Shown: positions 36,332 to 45,478, counted from the first letter of the stretch. The stretch is 64,000 nt of DNA from Pseudoalteromonas sp. OOF1S-7 (GCF_022347765.1 NZ_JAKRFZ010000022.1:1-64000); one strand, 5' to 3'. Numbers and translations are program-made. Notes: generated by a model from the letters alone, not told the origin.

Positions 36332-36967
36332 TTAGCTGTTTTGCTGCACCAGGCCCAGTTCTACCGCTTTGAGTGTAGCCTGAGTGCGATCTCTAACCTG
36401 CAGCTTGCTGAGCAAATTAGAAACATGATTGCGAATAGTGCCTTCGGCCTTAAAGAGCTGGGCCGCAATTTCTTTGTTAGATAGCCCTTGTGCGATGAGC
36501 ACAAGTATCTGCTTTTCGCGGTCAGTCAGCTCGGCCAGCACCGACTCTGCGTGTTTAAACACAGTGCTCAATGCACTCTGGATCACCAGCTTTCCGCAGT
36601 GCACAGCTTCAATAGCAGCTTCCAGCTCCTCCAGTTCAACGTCTTTTAGCAGGCAGCCGTTGGCTCCCAGTTGCAGGGCTTGCTGAAGCTTTGTGGTATC
36701 GTCAAATGTGGTAAGGATCAGTACTTTGGGTGCTGTTTGTAACCCGCTGAGTTGCTCCAGCACGCCAATCCCATCGAGCTCGGGCATACGCATATCCAGT
36801 AACACAACATCTGTATCAATCAGGCCTGCTGTGTAGTCGTTGATAAAGGCCAGGCCATTTTCAGAGCTGCTGCTACATTCGATATTTCCGCACAATCCCA
36901 GCAGTGCCTGCATGCCCTGCCGGACGAGCGCCTGATCATCAACTAAGTGAACTTTTATTTTATGCAT
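36332..36967 (-). CDS. NarL/FixJ-family response regulator
   Basis: ATG 36967 is the start; it overlaps the histidine kinase stop by 8 bases. The 211-residue product has a receiver domain (KVHLVDDQALVRQGM, phospho-acceptor Asp in VVLLDMRMPELDG near residue 57, LTTFDD, GCLLKDVEL). A LuxR-type helix-turn-helix follows (LTDREKQILVLIAQGLSNKEIAAQLFKAEGTIRNHVSNLLSKLQVRDRTQA, about 147-197). It controls transcription on phosphorylation by the adjacent kinase. Targets are unknown; the divergent membrane gene at 38243 is a candidate. Confidence 0.92.
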   Translation of the reverse strand: MHKIKVHLVDDQALVRQGMQALLGLCGNIECSSSSENGLAFINDYTAGLIDTDVVLLDMRMPELDGIGVLEQLSGLQTAPKVLILTTFDDTTKLQQALQLGANGCLLKDVELEELEAAIEAVHCGKLVIQSALSTVFKHAESVLAELTDREKQILVLIAQGLSNKEIAAQLFKAEGTIRNHVSNLLSKLQVRDRTQATLKAVELGLVQQNS

Positions 36968-38084
36968 TAACTGGTGTTTCCTTAAAACTAACTTGTACAA
37001 CAAAGCCTTCGGATGAACTTTGCCAGGCAAAGTCACCTTTGAGTTCTCTCACCCGTTCTTGCAGGCCGAGTAAACCATTACCGGGCTCATTTTGCTTAGC
37101 AGGCGAGCCATTATCGATAATTTTCATCTTAAAATCCGCCTCGTCATTGGGGCAAAATTCAATGCTAAGGCGAGTGGCGTTACTATGTTTGAGGGTATTG
37201 GTGATGCTTTCCTGACAAACCCGCAAGATACAATGCGTATGGCTCAGGCTTTGCAAAACAGGATGCGGATAGAATGCCAGCGAGATTTCGATTCGGGGCA
37301 CGTGATGGATAAGCTCCGCCAGAACCGCTTCCAGATCAAGAGGCTGCTCAGCACGTTTATCGCTGACCAGTGTGCGGATTTTCTCCAGCGTTTCGCGCGC
37401 CAGCGTATAGCTTTGTTGCAGCTGAGACTTGAGCGGCTCCTGCGCAGTTCTTCTGGCAACGTCGAGATTAACAATCAGGCTGGTCAGCTGATGGCCCACA
37501 TCATCATGTAGTTCTCTGGCTAAGTGAAGTCGCTCTTGTCGTGAAACCGATTGCCCCAGTAAAGACTGGGTAGCCAGCAACTGGCTGTTGGCCAGCTGAG
37601 CCTGCTCTTTAGCGGCACGTTCCTGGCGCATCCTATGGCTTACTACGTAAGAAAATAAGTGAAACGAGGCAAACAACCCGGTTTCTACCCAGGGCCATGG
37701 CTGGGCCCAGTAGAGAATTTGAGTCAGTGGATAGGCAAGACTTGCAAAGATTATGTAGCAATAGGATTGCACCGGTGACAAATAGAAGGTCAATATGGCA
37801 ATGAGCATTACACTGTAAATAAGGTAAACCGATGAGGGCAACATAAAGCCTGCGCTCAGGATCAGAACGGCCATAATCGCAAGTAGCCAGTACCTGACGG
37901 CATAGCCGTAGCTTTGCTGAGATTCATTGGTTACCAGCAAAATAAGCGGCAGCAGCAGCAAGTGAGGTAACCAGGTCCAGGCCGGAGCCTGAGAGAGCGC
38001 AAGGAGGCTTGGAATGGCAACCGCACACCAGGTGACAAGTGCTGTTACAAGCATAGATGGTTGATATTGAAAGTAAGACTGCAC
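36960..38084 (-). CDS. Sensor histidine kinase, HisKA_3 (DesK/NarX-like)
   Basis: The 374-residue product has about six membrane segments in residues 1-150, a short linker helix, the dimerisation/H-box RLHLARELHDDVGHQLTSLIVNLDVARR (phospho-His near residue 193) and an ATPase domain (N-box VCQESITNTLKHSNATRLSIEF, G-box DNGSPAKQNEPGNGLLGLQERVREL). The membrane-embedded sensor without a large periplasmic loop suggests detection of a membrane signal. It is coupled to the response regulator that follows. Confidence 0.9.
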   Translation of the reverse strand: MQSYFQYQPSMLVTALVTWCAVAIPSLLALSQAPAWTWLPHLLLLPLILLVTNESQQSYGYAVRYWLLAIMAVLILSAGFMLPSSVYLIYSVMLIAILTFYLSPVQSYCYIIFASLAYPLTQILYWAQPWPWVETGLFASFHLFSYVVSHRMRQERAAKEQAQLANSQLLATQSLLGQSVSRQERLHLARELHDDVGHQLTSLIVNLDVARRTAQEPLKSQLQQSYTLARETLEKIRTLVSDKRAEQPLDLEAVLAELIHHVPRIEISLAFYPHPVLQSLSHTHCILRVCQESITNTLKHSNATRLSIEFCPNDEADFKMKIIDNGSPAKQNEPGNGLLGLQERVRELKGDFAWQSSSEGFVVQVSFKETPVNA

Positions 38085-38242
38085 AGTAAAGTCATCGTTT
38101 GTATTGATATTCTGTACTTATATCAGATCCGAGCAAGAAAGGCAGTATGACGAATGTCATTGTGTTTTAGTGACAATAGTGACATGAAGGGCGAATGGCT
38201 TTTCCCTATTCTGAACCAACATCAATTCAGGAGTAAAACGTC

Positions 38243-39016
38243 ATGCAACACATTCATCAATTTTCACTGTTCATCCATATCATAGTGGGTAGTTGTACGC
38301 TGCTCTTATTTTGGGCACCTGTTTTGGCTAAAAAAGGGGGAAAGGTGCACAACCTGTCGGGCAAAGCCTACGTTTATTGTATGCAGCTTGTCGCCTTAAC
38401 AGGCATTTTGTGCTGTGCACTGGTTTTGTTTGATCCCGTTTCCATTTATCAGGAGGCTTTTGAGCAGGCACAAAACCAGGCTGAGTTCATCCAAAACGCG
38501 CATGGACGGGCCAGCTTCCTGCTTATGTTGTCTTTCCTGGTCTTGACATCCGTTGTGCATGGTGTTCGAGCGCTCAAAGACAAGGCACCTCGTCAGTCAT
38601 TAAGGCGGGCTGATATGATGTTCAACTACCTTGCCCTATTGTGTAGTGCACTTTATGTGGCTTATCTGGGCAGTCAAAGTGGCCAGGTGTTATATCTGGT
38701 GTTCAGCGTTATCGGTATGCTTGTGGCGATTAAGATGATGCGCTACACGTTTGCACAGGCAGTGCAGCCCAGGCAGTGGGTGATTGAACACCTGAGCGCG
38801 ATGATCGGCTCAGGCATAGGGGTGTATACTGCATTTAGCGCTGTAGGAGGCCGGTATTTACTCGTTGAGATATTGGGAGAGCAGGCTATTTTAATGGCAT
38901 GGCTGGCACCTTCAGTGGTGGGCACTCTAGCTCTGGTCGTCGCGAAACGTAAATATCAACAGCGTTACCGGGTGGCAGGCAAAGGCAAGTTAGCAGGCCA
39001 GGCTGAGCCGATCTAG
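38243..39016 (+). CDS. Multi-pass membrane protein (DUF2306-like)
   Basis: AGGAG precedes ATG 38243. The 257-residue product has about seven hydrophobic segments. His residues in the first ones (QHIHQFSLFIHIIVGSC, then KKGGKVHNLSGKAYVY and GRASFLL) resemble the histidine-bearing DUF2306 pattern, HxxxGxxxL followed by KGxxxHRxxG. It is transcribed away from the two-component system and could be its target. Function unknown. Confidence 0.55.
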   Translation: MQHIHQFSLFIHIIVGSCTLLLFWAPVLAKKGGKVHNLSGKAYVYCMQLVALTGILCCALVLFDPVSIYQEAFEQAQNQAEFIQNAHGRASFLLMLSFLVLTSVVHGVRALKDKAPRQSLRRADMMFNYLALLCSALYVAYLGSQSGQVLYLVFSVIGMLVAIKMMRYTFAQAVQPRQWVIEHLSAMIGSGIGVYTAFSAVGGRYLLVEILGEQAILMAWLAPSVVGTLALVVAKRKYQQRYRVAGKGKLAGQAEPI

Positions 39017-39221
39017 ATACCTACATTTGCGATTATTCTCTGTAAAAACAACCTGTTAAACTGCTCAGATAAGTGTGCCTGAACGTGCTGGAATAAGTAA
39101 ACTGTTTAGGTACATTTATTAATCCTGAGATAAAGCGCCTCCAAATGAGTGCGAACCGTCTATGCTTGTATTTACATGGTCAAATTATGACCCAAATGAC
39201 AACAGTTCGACGGGGCTAACT

Positions 39222-41876
39222 ATGAATAAACTCTCACTGATATGCCTGATGCTGCTTTTCAGCTGTCATAGCGCGTTTGCAATACAGTTAATTGACCAGA
39301 CCCACTGGACTGCGCTTGAGCGAGATAGCCAGCTTAAGCGCATGCACACCGAGCAATACCTGGAACTCGACTTAGCATCCGTCAGAGCAAAGTTTGTGGC
39401 TGCAAACACGCTGGACATGGCGTTGCCACTACCTAATGGTGAGTTTGTCACCTTTCGTCTGGAGCCCAGTCAGGTGATGGCGCCAGAACTGGCAAGAAAA
39501 TACCCGGACATCATGACCTTTAAGGGAGTGGGGCTGGGAGAGCCCGGGAATTTTGGTACTTTTGATCTGTCACCCAAAGGATTTCACGGGATGTTTGAGC
39601 ATCAGGGAAAAACAGTTTATATCGACCCGCAATCTGCATCTCATCGCTATCGCAGCTACTATTTTAACTCAACCAAGCAGCATTCACTTTCAGCTGATAT
39701 CAAACGTCATCCGCCGCTCCGGTTTCCCGGTATTTCAGATGTCATGGTAAATAAACCAGGTGACCTGATGCAAACCAGTCAGATTAGTGAACGGATAGTC
39801 TATCGTCTTGCGGTAGCGGCTACCGGAGAGTATACCGCTTATCATGGTGGTACACGGGCTCTGGGTTTGGCAGCCATAGTGACGATGGTTAACCGGGTTA
39901 ATCAGGTGTATGCCCGGGATCTTGGGGTGACCTTTCAACTTGTTGCTAATAATGATTTGATTGTTTTTCTGGACGCTGACACTGACCCATTTACCAACAC
40001 TGATCAGGACATAGACGGGGATATTATAACTCAGGCAATAGAAAGCGTAATGAGTGACGCGGACTATGATATTGGCCACCTGGTTGTGACGACCGGAGGC
40101 GGGGTCGCCGGGCTTGGGGTAGTATGCACAACCCAGAAAGCAGCAGGTTTGACAGGCAGTCCGGAGCCTGAGACTGATGCGTTTTATATTGACTATGTTG
40201 CCCATGAAATTGGTCACCAGCTGGGTGCCGAGCACACCTTCAATGGTTTGGTCGGAGCCTGTCAGGGAAACCGCGCTGGGCTATCTGCCTACGAACCTGC
40301 CAGTGGGTCGACCATCATGGGATATACCGGTATTTGTGGTGAACAGGATTTACAGCAAAACTCAGATCCGTTTTTTCATTTACATTCCATAGAGCAAATG
40401 GTGGAAGTAACTCGTCAGGGAGTTGGTAACACGTGTGGTACTCGCACTGAATTGAGTAATCAAAGTCCGGTTGTTGAAGCAGGCGATAATTTTACGATCC
40501 CTGCACGTACGCCTTTCACTTTAACAGGCAGTGCGACAGATTCTGACTCAGACACACTAAGCTACAGCTGGCAACAGTTCGACCTGGGCACAGCGACCAA
40601 CAGTGCTAGTCAGGATGCGATTGATGCTGGCACCGGCCCCTTGTTCAGAGTGTTCAACCCAACCATGGGCCCGAGCAGAACCTTTCCCAAATTAGTCGAT
40701 ATTCTGACCAACAGTGTAGCGTATGGGGAGGCCTATCCAACGACGAACAGAACCCTGAACTTTCGGCTGGCAGTACGAGATGGTCAGGGGCATGTCGCCA
40801 GTGATACGATGCAAGTGACTGTGATCGACTCAGCGACCGGGTTCACCGTGACACAGCCCGACAGCAGCAGCCAGTGGCTTTCTCAAACCCACACAGTGAC
40901 CTGGGATACCGCGAACACTCAGAATGCGCCGGTATCTTGCAGCAGAGTGAGTATCAGCCTGTCAACGGATGGTGGAATGAACTTTGGCACGTCGCTGGCG
41001 AACGGGGTTGATAATGATGGAGAGCAGGATGTGGTCATCACGTCGGCAATAAGCACTGACTCTGCTCGCATCAGAGTTAACTGTACTGATAATGTCTTTT
41101 TTGCAATCAGCTCGGGCAACTTTACGATTAACTTTGATGGCCCGCCAGCCCCCATAAAACCCGTATTTGTTTCTCAACAAGCGCTGTCTGTTGCTGAAGA
41201 CCAGCGGATACAGATAAAAAAAGAAGACCTTAATTTTGAGCTGGGTCTGGCAGTGGATTCAATTACTTTGTTTCCCGGCGCTAATTATACTCATACAGAT
41301 CTAACAGTGTCCCCGAGCGAAAATTACAATGGAGAGCTGCAGATATCTGCAATTGCAACTAAAAATAGTCAAAACAGCGATATGTTCACCATCAAGGTGA
41401 CAGTAACGGCGGTCAATGATGCGCCTGTGGCGCAAAATGACACCTTCGACGTCGACTTTCAGGCTCAGCAAGTGTTGCTAACTGTACTGAGTAACGACAC
41501 TGATGTAGATAACGATCCACTGAGTATCTCGTCGGTGGACTATCAGGGTAGTGGTACGGTTACCATTGTTCAAAATGGTTTGGTTTATACTCCTGGCAGC
41601 GAATTTTCTGGCACAGATACCATCAATTACACCGTGACAGATGGGAACGGCGGCAGTGCAACGGGCCAGGTTACAGTAACGGTAGCGGCTGCACCCGCAG
41701 AACCGGAGCCAGAACCCGATCCGCAGCCAGACCCTCAACCTGATCCACAGCCGGATCCACAGACTCCTACACAGTCTTTGGATGACGGCGGTTCAGGCGG
41801 TGGCTTATTTGTGATGCTCTGGTTATTGATTACACACCTGTGCATCCGGGCAGGAGTAAAAAAGTATGAAGGGTAA
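39222..41876 (+). CDS. Secreted reprolysin-like metzincin protease with GlyGly-CTERM sorting tail
   Basis: ATG 39222 with GGGG upstream begins a clean signal peptide (MNKLSLICLMLLFSCHSAFA); the frame is open further upstream but without one. In the 884-residue product, residues 20-180 form a propeptide-like region. The catalytic domain contains HEIGHQLGAEH (HExxHxxGxxH, first His at 328) and a Met-turn (STIMGYTGIC). Beta-sandwich repeats follow, including a cadherin-like/Big_9 module (NDAPVAQNDTF..., LSNDTDVDNDPLSISS). A Pro-Glu/Asp-Pro-Gln linker and a tail GGSGGGLFVMLWLLI...KKYEG end it. That tail is a GlyGly-CTERM signal processed by rhombosortase after type II secretion. Confidence 0.88.
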   Translation: MNKLSLICLMLLFSCHSAFAIQLIDQTHWTALERDSQLKRMHTEQYLELDLASVRAKFVAANTLDMALPLPNGEFVTFRLEPSQVMAPELARKYPDIMTFKGVGLGEPGNFGTFDLSPKGFHGMFEHQGKTVYIDPQSASHRYRSYYFNSTKQHSLSADIKRHPPLRFPGISDVMVNKPGDLMQTSQISERIVYRLAVAATGEYTAYHGGTRALGLAAIVTMVNRVNQVYARDLGVTFQLVANNDLIVFLDADTDPFTNTDQDIDGDIITQAIESVMSDADYDIGHLVVTTGGGVAGLGVVCTTQKAAGLTGSPEPETDAFYIDYVAHEIGHQLGAEHTFNGLVGACQGNRAGLSAYEPASGSTIMGYTGICGEQDLQQNSDPFFHLHSIEQMVEVTRQGVGNTCGTRTELSNQSPVVEAGDNFTIPARTPFTLTGSATDSDSDTLSYSWQQFDLGTATNSASQDAIDAGTGPLFRVFNPTMGPSRTFPKLVDILTNSVAYGEAYPTTNRTLNFRLAVRDGQGHVASDTMQVTVIDSATGFTVTQPDSSSQWLSQTHTVTWDTANTQNAPVSCSRVSISLSTDGGMNFGTSLANGVDNDGEQDVVITSAISTDSARIRVNCTDNVFFAISSGNFTINFDGPPAPIKPVFVSQQALSVAEDQRIQIKKEDLNFELGLAVDSITLFPGANYTHTDLTVSPSENYNGELQISAIATKNSQNSDMFTIKVTVTAVNDAPVAQNDTFDVDFQAQQVLLTVLSNDTDVDNDPLSISSVDYQGSGTVTIVQNGLVYTPGSEFSGTDTINYTVTDGNGGSATGQVTVTVAAAPAEPEPEPDPQPDPQPDPQPDPQTPTQSLDDGGSGGGLFVMLWLLITHLCIRAGVKKYEG

Positions 41877-42222
41877 ACTCACCGCAGTGGGCACCCTGCT
41901 TAGTGTAGGCCTGACTATGGGGTGCCAGGGGATGCATAAGCAACAAGAAGCCAGTGTTGATGACAAGCTTCAGCAAGCACTCGCAGAAGCCTTGGACAAG
42001 CAAGACTTTCGTTTGTTCTACACGACGGGCCGACGGCCCGTCGTGCCGGGCTTTGAACAGTTTGCATTCAAGGATCTGGAAGCGCGTTGTGGTGTGAAAG
42101 TCATGCCCGGAACGGGGGACACCTTGCGCAGTGAGGCAGATAAAGCCGCACGTAGTGAAGCGTACCAGTACGCCAAAAGTTATAATCTTAAGATATATGA
42201 TGCGTGCTTAAACAAACTGTGA
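41866..42222 (+). CDS. Small lipoprotein overlapping the metzincin gene
   Basis: ATG 41866 overlaps the protease 3' end by 11 bases. The 118-residue product has a lipoprotein signal (LLSVGLTMGC, lipid-attachment Cys at 20). The mature part is about 98 residues with two further cysteines (ARCGVKV, DACLNK). Overlap suggests coexpression with the protease. No family is recognised; an inhibitor or chaperone role is only speculation. Confidence 0.6.
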   Translation: MKGKLTAVGTLLSVGLTMGCQGMHKQQEASVDDKLQQALAEALDKQDFRLFYTTGRRPVVPGFEQFAFKDLEARCGVKVMPGTGDTLRSEADKAARSEAYQYAKSYNLKIYDACLNKL

Positions 42223-42324
42223 TCGGTAGCAAAACGACAGCGGCTGTTGAAGGACAATGACTAAATGATGGGCCAGTCTGTGTATTAATATCAGACTGCC
42301 AATGTGCGCATGCAGGCAACCAGG

Positions 42325-42750
42325 CTATTCCAGTCTATTGAGTATCTGTTTTATTTCAGTGCGCACATTGTCTATGTCTTTAACGACTAAATCAACGGCC
42401 TGGGTGCTGGCATCAATACTTTGCCAGTTTTCTGACCAGGTTGCTTTGAGCGTAGTGGCACTTTTTTGTAGTTCGCCATTGGTCAGATAACTGAAGTCAT
42501 TGATTAAGCCTACACTTATCCAGCCTTTGCGTGGGCTGCCTTCTACCTTGTTTTGATCATAATGGGCGATGTAAATCAGCTGCTCAAGTTGTGCCAGCTC
42601 TTTGAGCATTTCAAAGCAGGCGGTTCGAATATTGTTGTTCTGTTCCGAGACCTCAAGTCGCCAGGCATTGTAAGCAAAGCCGACAAAAGCAAACAGCATA
42701 CTGGCAATCAGGCTAAGCTGGTACAGACGAATTTTTTCACTGAGCTTCAT
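42325..42750 (-). CDS. Single-pass membrane protein at the end of the bufferin operon
   Basis: AAGGA precedes ATG 42750, which overlaps the bufC-like 3' end by 14 bases, showing translational coupling. The 141-residue product has one N-terminal membrane helix (about residues 10-30), and the rest is helical and probably periplasmic. Bufferin operons often end with a membrane protein such as DoxX, but this one does not resemble DoxX. Function unknown. Confidence 0.6.
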   Translation of the reverse strand: MKLSEKIRLYQLSLIASMLFAFVGFAYNAWRLEVSEQNNNIRTACFEMLKELAQLEQLIYIAHYDQNKVEGSPRKGWISVGLINDFSYLTNGELQKSATTLKATWSENWQSIDASTQAVDLVVKDIDNVRTEIKQILNRLE

Positions 42751-43567
42751 GATTTTCCTTATCGGGTTGATCTGGTGTGTTCACAGGCAGCGTGTACTGG
42801 CTAAGCCAACCTGCATTCAGCGCTTTTTGTAGTAATTGCATCACGGCATGTGTGCCTGTTTCAGTATCCTGATGCAGCCTGGCTGCGGCCTCGCAAACGA
42901 AGCTAAAGGGCAGACCGTCACTTATTGCTTTCAGGCACACATAGTCACTATGAGAGAGCGGATGAAACGCGGTGCGCAGATCCATTTCGCGAACAATTAA
43001 CCAATAACGCGACGCTGGGAGCTCGGGTTGCGGTGGGGTATCTGCCTGCTTGAGTGCCTGCCAACTTTCAACCGCGGCAAACTGACAGCAGAGCAATCGT
43101 ACACTTGGATGAAGCGTAAACATTACATTGGGCCATAAATTAGCCGGAACCTGTTGCAATGCCTGAATTGTCAGGCGCGTGTCATCCGGCGCATCAAAAG
43201 CTTGTAGTAACAGGCGTTCAAATAAAGCCATTTCACTCAGGATCCCATGTGCAGAGAAGGGGGGCTGATGCGCCAGAAATGTGGGCAGGCGGTCGCCAAA
43301 GTGTCGTAAGGAAGGATCACAAGAAGGGTACTGAGCAAGATATCCCTCGACCAGCTGATCAAATAAATCATCGCCCAGATAGCGCCCTAACATCTCATGG
43401 TCTTGCTCCAGCACTTTGGTCAGGCGAATACGATAGGCATTGTGGTAAATAGCGGCCCTGTCTTTGGCATCCAGACCTGGTTGCGGCGCAATGTGGTTTG
43501 TCAGATCTGAAGCTGCGCCATTAAGCATATCGATAAACGCTTGCTGTAGTTTGGCTAAGTCAGCCAT
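42737..43567 (-). CDS. bufC: BufC/HvfC-family peptide modification partner (DUF2063)
   Basis: ATG 43567 is preferred because it overlaps the bufB stop (ATGGCTGA). The 276-residue product matches DUF2063: MADLAKLQQAFIDMLNG, AIYHNAYRIRLTKVLEQDHEMLGRYLGDDLFDQLVEGYLAQYPSCDPSLRHFGDRLPTFL (about residues 38-100), and a C-terminal winged-helix-like part SDYVCLKAISDGLPF. In bufferin and related RiPP systems this protein presents the precursor to the MNIO enzyme. Position directly after bufB supports the role. Confidence 0.82.
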   Translation of the reverse strand: MADLAKLQQAFIDMLNGAASDLTNHIAPQPGLDAKDRAAIYHNAYRIRLTKVLEQDHEMLGRYLGDDLFDQLVEGYLAQYPSCDPSLRHFGDRLPTFLAHQPPFSAHGILSEMALFERLLLQAFDAPDDTRLTIQALQQVPANLWPNVMFTLHPSVRLLCCQFAAVESWQALKQADTPPQPELPASRYWLIVREMDLRTAFHPLSHSDYVCLKAISDGLPFSFVCEAAARLHQDTETGTHAVMQLLQKALNAGWLSQYTLPVNTPDQPDKENHEAQ

Positions 43568-44396
43568 TCGACCTCCAGCTCTTTGGTGCAATCGCTCTGG
43601 CTTGATGCAGCTCTGCCATCAGGGTTTTAAAAGGAGGAAAGTTATCATCTCTTTCGATCATAGTATTAACGGGCGGTCTGGATTGGGTGTAACGCTGGAA
43701 CAATTGCCAAACGGCATCACATACAGGTTGATCATGTGTATCGACAATGTGACTGCCGAAGTCGCTGTGTCCGGCCAGGTGGATCTGTGCAACGGCCTGT
43801 TGTTCAATTGCGTTGAGGTAATCCATCGCGTCGAACCCGTGGTTTCTGGCACTAACATAAACGTTATTGATATCCAGCAAGAACTGACAGCCCGACTGAC
43901 GATGCAGTGCACAGAGAAAGTCCCACTCTGTCATCTGTGACTGATGGTAGGTCAGGTAACTGGACACATTTTCGAGGATAACGGGGCGTTCCAGAAAATC
44001 CTGAACAATGCGTAATCGCTCACTCAGGTGCGCCAGCGCTTCTTCAGTGTATGGCATCGGCAGCAAATCATGACTGTTAAAGGCTCCCAGTGAAGAGAAA
44101 CATAAGTGATCAGAAATCCATACTGGGTTCACACGGTGTATGGTGCGTTTGAGTTGCTTAAGATAATCGAAGTTTACCTTGCAAGTGCTGCCAATGGACA
44201 TAGACACACCATGCATGGCAATGGGGTAGCGCTCTTTGATCTGCTCAAGATAATGCCAAGGCTTGCCACCGTCAACAAAGTAGTTCTCAGAGATAATCTC
44301 AAACCAGTCCACGTCTGGCTGAGTTTGGATAATGTCTTCAAAATAACAGGTTCTGAGCCCCAGGCCAAACCCCAAATAAGGAGGTGATGTGTTCAA
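43560..44396 (-). CDS. bufB: MNIO-family RiPP-modifying enzyme (DUF692, BufB-like)
   Basis: TTG start (44396) with GGAG 7 bases upstream. The 278-residue TIM-barrel enzyme has DUF692 signatures: GFGLGLR, DWFEIISENYF, HGVSMSIGS, VWISDHLCFSS, ENVSSYLTY, LLDINNVYVSARNHGFD, QIHLAGHSD, DTHDQPV. The His, Glu, Asp and Asn residues in these motifs bind a multinuclear iron centre. Such enzymes oxidise cysteines of a precursor to oxazolone-thioamide, thiooxazole or related copper-binding groups. It is encoded between the precursor and BufC genes. Confidence 0.9.
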   Translation of the reverse strand: MNTSPPYLGFGLGLRTCYFEDIIQTQPDVDWFEIISENYFVDGGKPWHYLEQIKERYPIAMHGVSMSIGSTCKVNFDYLKQLKRTIHRVNPVWISDHLCFSSLGAFNSHDLLPMPYTEEALAHLSERLRIVQDFLERPVILENVSSYLTYHQSQMTEWDFLCALHRQSGCQFLLDINNVYVSARNHGFDAMDYLNAIEQQAVAQIHLAGHSDFGSHIVDTHDQPVCDAVWQLFQRYTQSRPPVNTMIERDDNFPPFKTLMAELHQARAIAPKSWRSNG

Positions 44397-44479
44397 TGTA
44401 ACTCCGTTTCAAGCTCAAGGTGAGGGCCAGCAAGTCAGGCTCGCCGGGAGCGGTACTTGCTGACTCAGGTGGTGGTTGG

Positions 44480-44938
44480 TTAGCTGTCGGCTTTACCGCC
44501 GATATCCTGACAGGCTTTGGCTGGCATTTTTACAAATCCGGTGCCCTTACAGGAAGCATGACCACCACAGGCGTTATTAGCGGTTTTACAATCATTATGA
44601 CCACCACAAATATTCACATCGTGGCACTTAACCAGGTCGGATTTAGCAACGGAGCCGACCCACTCATCTTTTACATTACCGCCAACATCTGCGCAGGCTT
44701 TGGCTGGCATTGCCACAAACCCGGTACCTTTACAGCTGGCTTGTCCGGCGCACGCGTTGCTTGACGTTTTACAGTCATTGTGGCCACCACAAACATTAAC
44801 ATCATAGCAATGCACCAGATCTGTGCTAGCGGCGTTTGCGCCTGTGCTAGCCGTATTGGATGACGAATTATCGGTTGCATTGCACCCTACCAGACCTGCA
44901 ACCATGACCGCCATCGCGGCCCCTGTTAGTGCTTTCAT
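44480..44938 (-). CDS. bufA: Bufferin-type RiPP precursor, lipoprotein-like, with two tandem six-Cys cores
   Basis: ATG 44938 has GAGGAAG 7 bases upstream. The 152-residue product has a signal with a lipobox-like VAGLVGC (Cys 19) and a Ser/Thr/Asn-rich linker. Two near-identical cores then follow (residues 41-88 and 102-149). Cysteines are at 44, 50, 56, 63, 69, 82 and 105, 111, 117, 124, 130, 143, with identical spacing 6-6-7-6-13. Each core contains VNxCGGHNDCKT, NAC and SCKGTGFV, resembling the BufA2 bufferins. Modified cysteines would bind copper in the envelope. The duplicated core and lipid anchor are unusual; a single-core bufferin is the usual form. Confidence 0.75.
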   Translation of the reverse strand: MKALTGAAMAVMVAGLVGCNATDNSSSNTASTGANAASTDLVHCYDVNVCGGHNDCKTSSNACAGQASCKGTGFVAMPAKACADVGGNVKDEWVGSVAKSDLVKCHDVNICGGHNDCKTANNACGGHASCKGTGFVKMPAKACQDIGGKADS

Positions 44939-45024
44939 ATTATCTTCCTCATTGAGTGTGTGCCAGACAGAGTGTGGCGGTTTTCGATCCACAATGACTG
45001 CTATGTCACTATGTATAGGTGGTT

Positions 45025-45083
45025 CAGCAGCATGTTCATGCCCGTACTTATCGGTAGCTATTTGCTACCTGAACATGCTGCTG
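45025..45083. promoter_or_regulatory. Nested inverted repeat upstream of the bufferin gene
   Basis: Outer arms CAGCAGCATGTTCA (45025-45038) and TGAACATGCTGCTG (45070-45083) are perfect 14-base complements. Between them is an inner hairpin GGTAGC/GCTACC (about 45053-45069). No T tract follows on either strand, so a simple terminator is unlikely. It lies 87-145 bases before the bufferin start on the minus strand. A structured 5' leader or a paired protein-binding site is possible. Confidence 0.55.
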
Positions 45084-45199
45084 TAACGACAAGACCTGTA
45101 TCCAGTGGATTTCATTTCAGTGTAGTCGAAAATTTTTTGTCCGGGCGCTGAGTTAAGCACTCAGGCTACCAACAATTGAGAGGAGTGATTCTTGGCGGG

Positions 45200-45454
45200 T
45201 TATATTTGGCGGAGCAGCCGCCTGAACAAAACCAGCTTACGCAATATTGAAAACTTATGCTTACTACTGATCAGTAACATACCGCTTAGTGCGAGCAGCG
45301 TTATACCTTGTGGTGTGCAGGTCAAGTGCTTAACTTGGCGGCAAAAGCGACGTTTGCTGAACTGCGCATGATACAGTTGCTTCAACAGGCTCAGTTGTTG
45401 CTGCTGCACCTCCTGGTGTGCAGTACGGTAAATAAAACGTGCCAGCCAGGTCAT
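45200..45454 (-). CDS. YqjK-like small protein
   Basis: The 84-residue product is basic and helical with one hydrophobic segment (about residues 50-63). It is the third gene after YqjD-like and YqjE-like genes, the order yqjD-yqjE-yqjK known from enterobacteria, 24 bases after the preceding stop. Sequence similarity itself is weak, so the call relies on position and size. Confidence 0.5.
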   Translation of the reverse strand: MTWLARFIYRTAHQEVQQQQLSLLKQLYHAQFSKRRFCRQVKHLTCTPQGITLLALSGMLLISSKHKFSILRKLVLFRRLLRQI

Positions 45455-45478
45455 TGTGTTTCCTTCGATGTTCGTTAT

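Noticed and set aside
41700..41770. Pro-Glu/Asp-Pro-Gln coding repeat considered as a CRISPR-like or satellite array
   Set aside because: The repeats are short in-frame codons of a protease linker preceding the sorting tail, not spaced DNA repeats.
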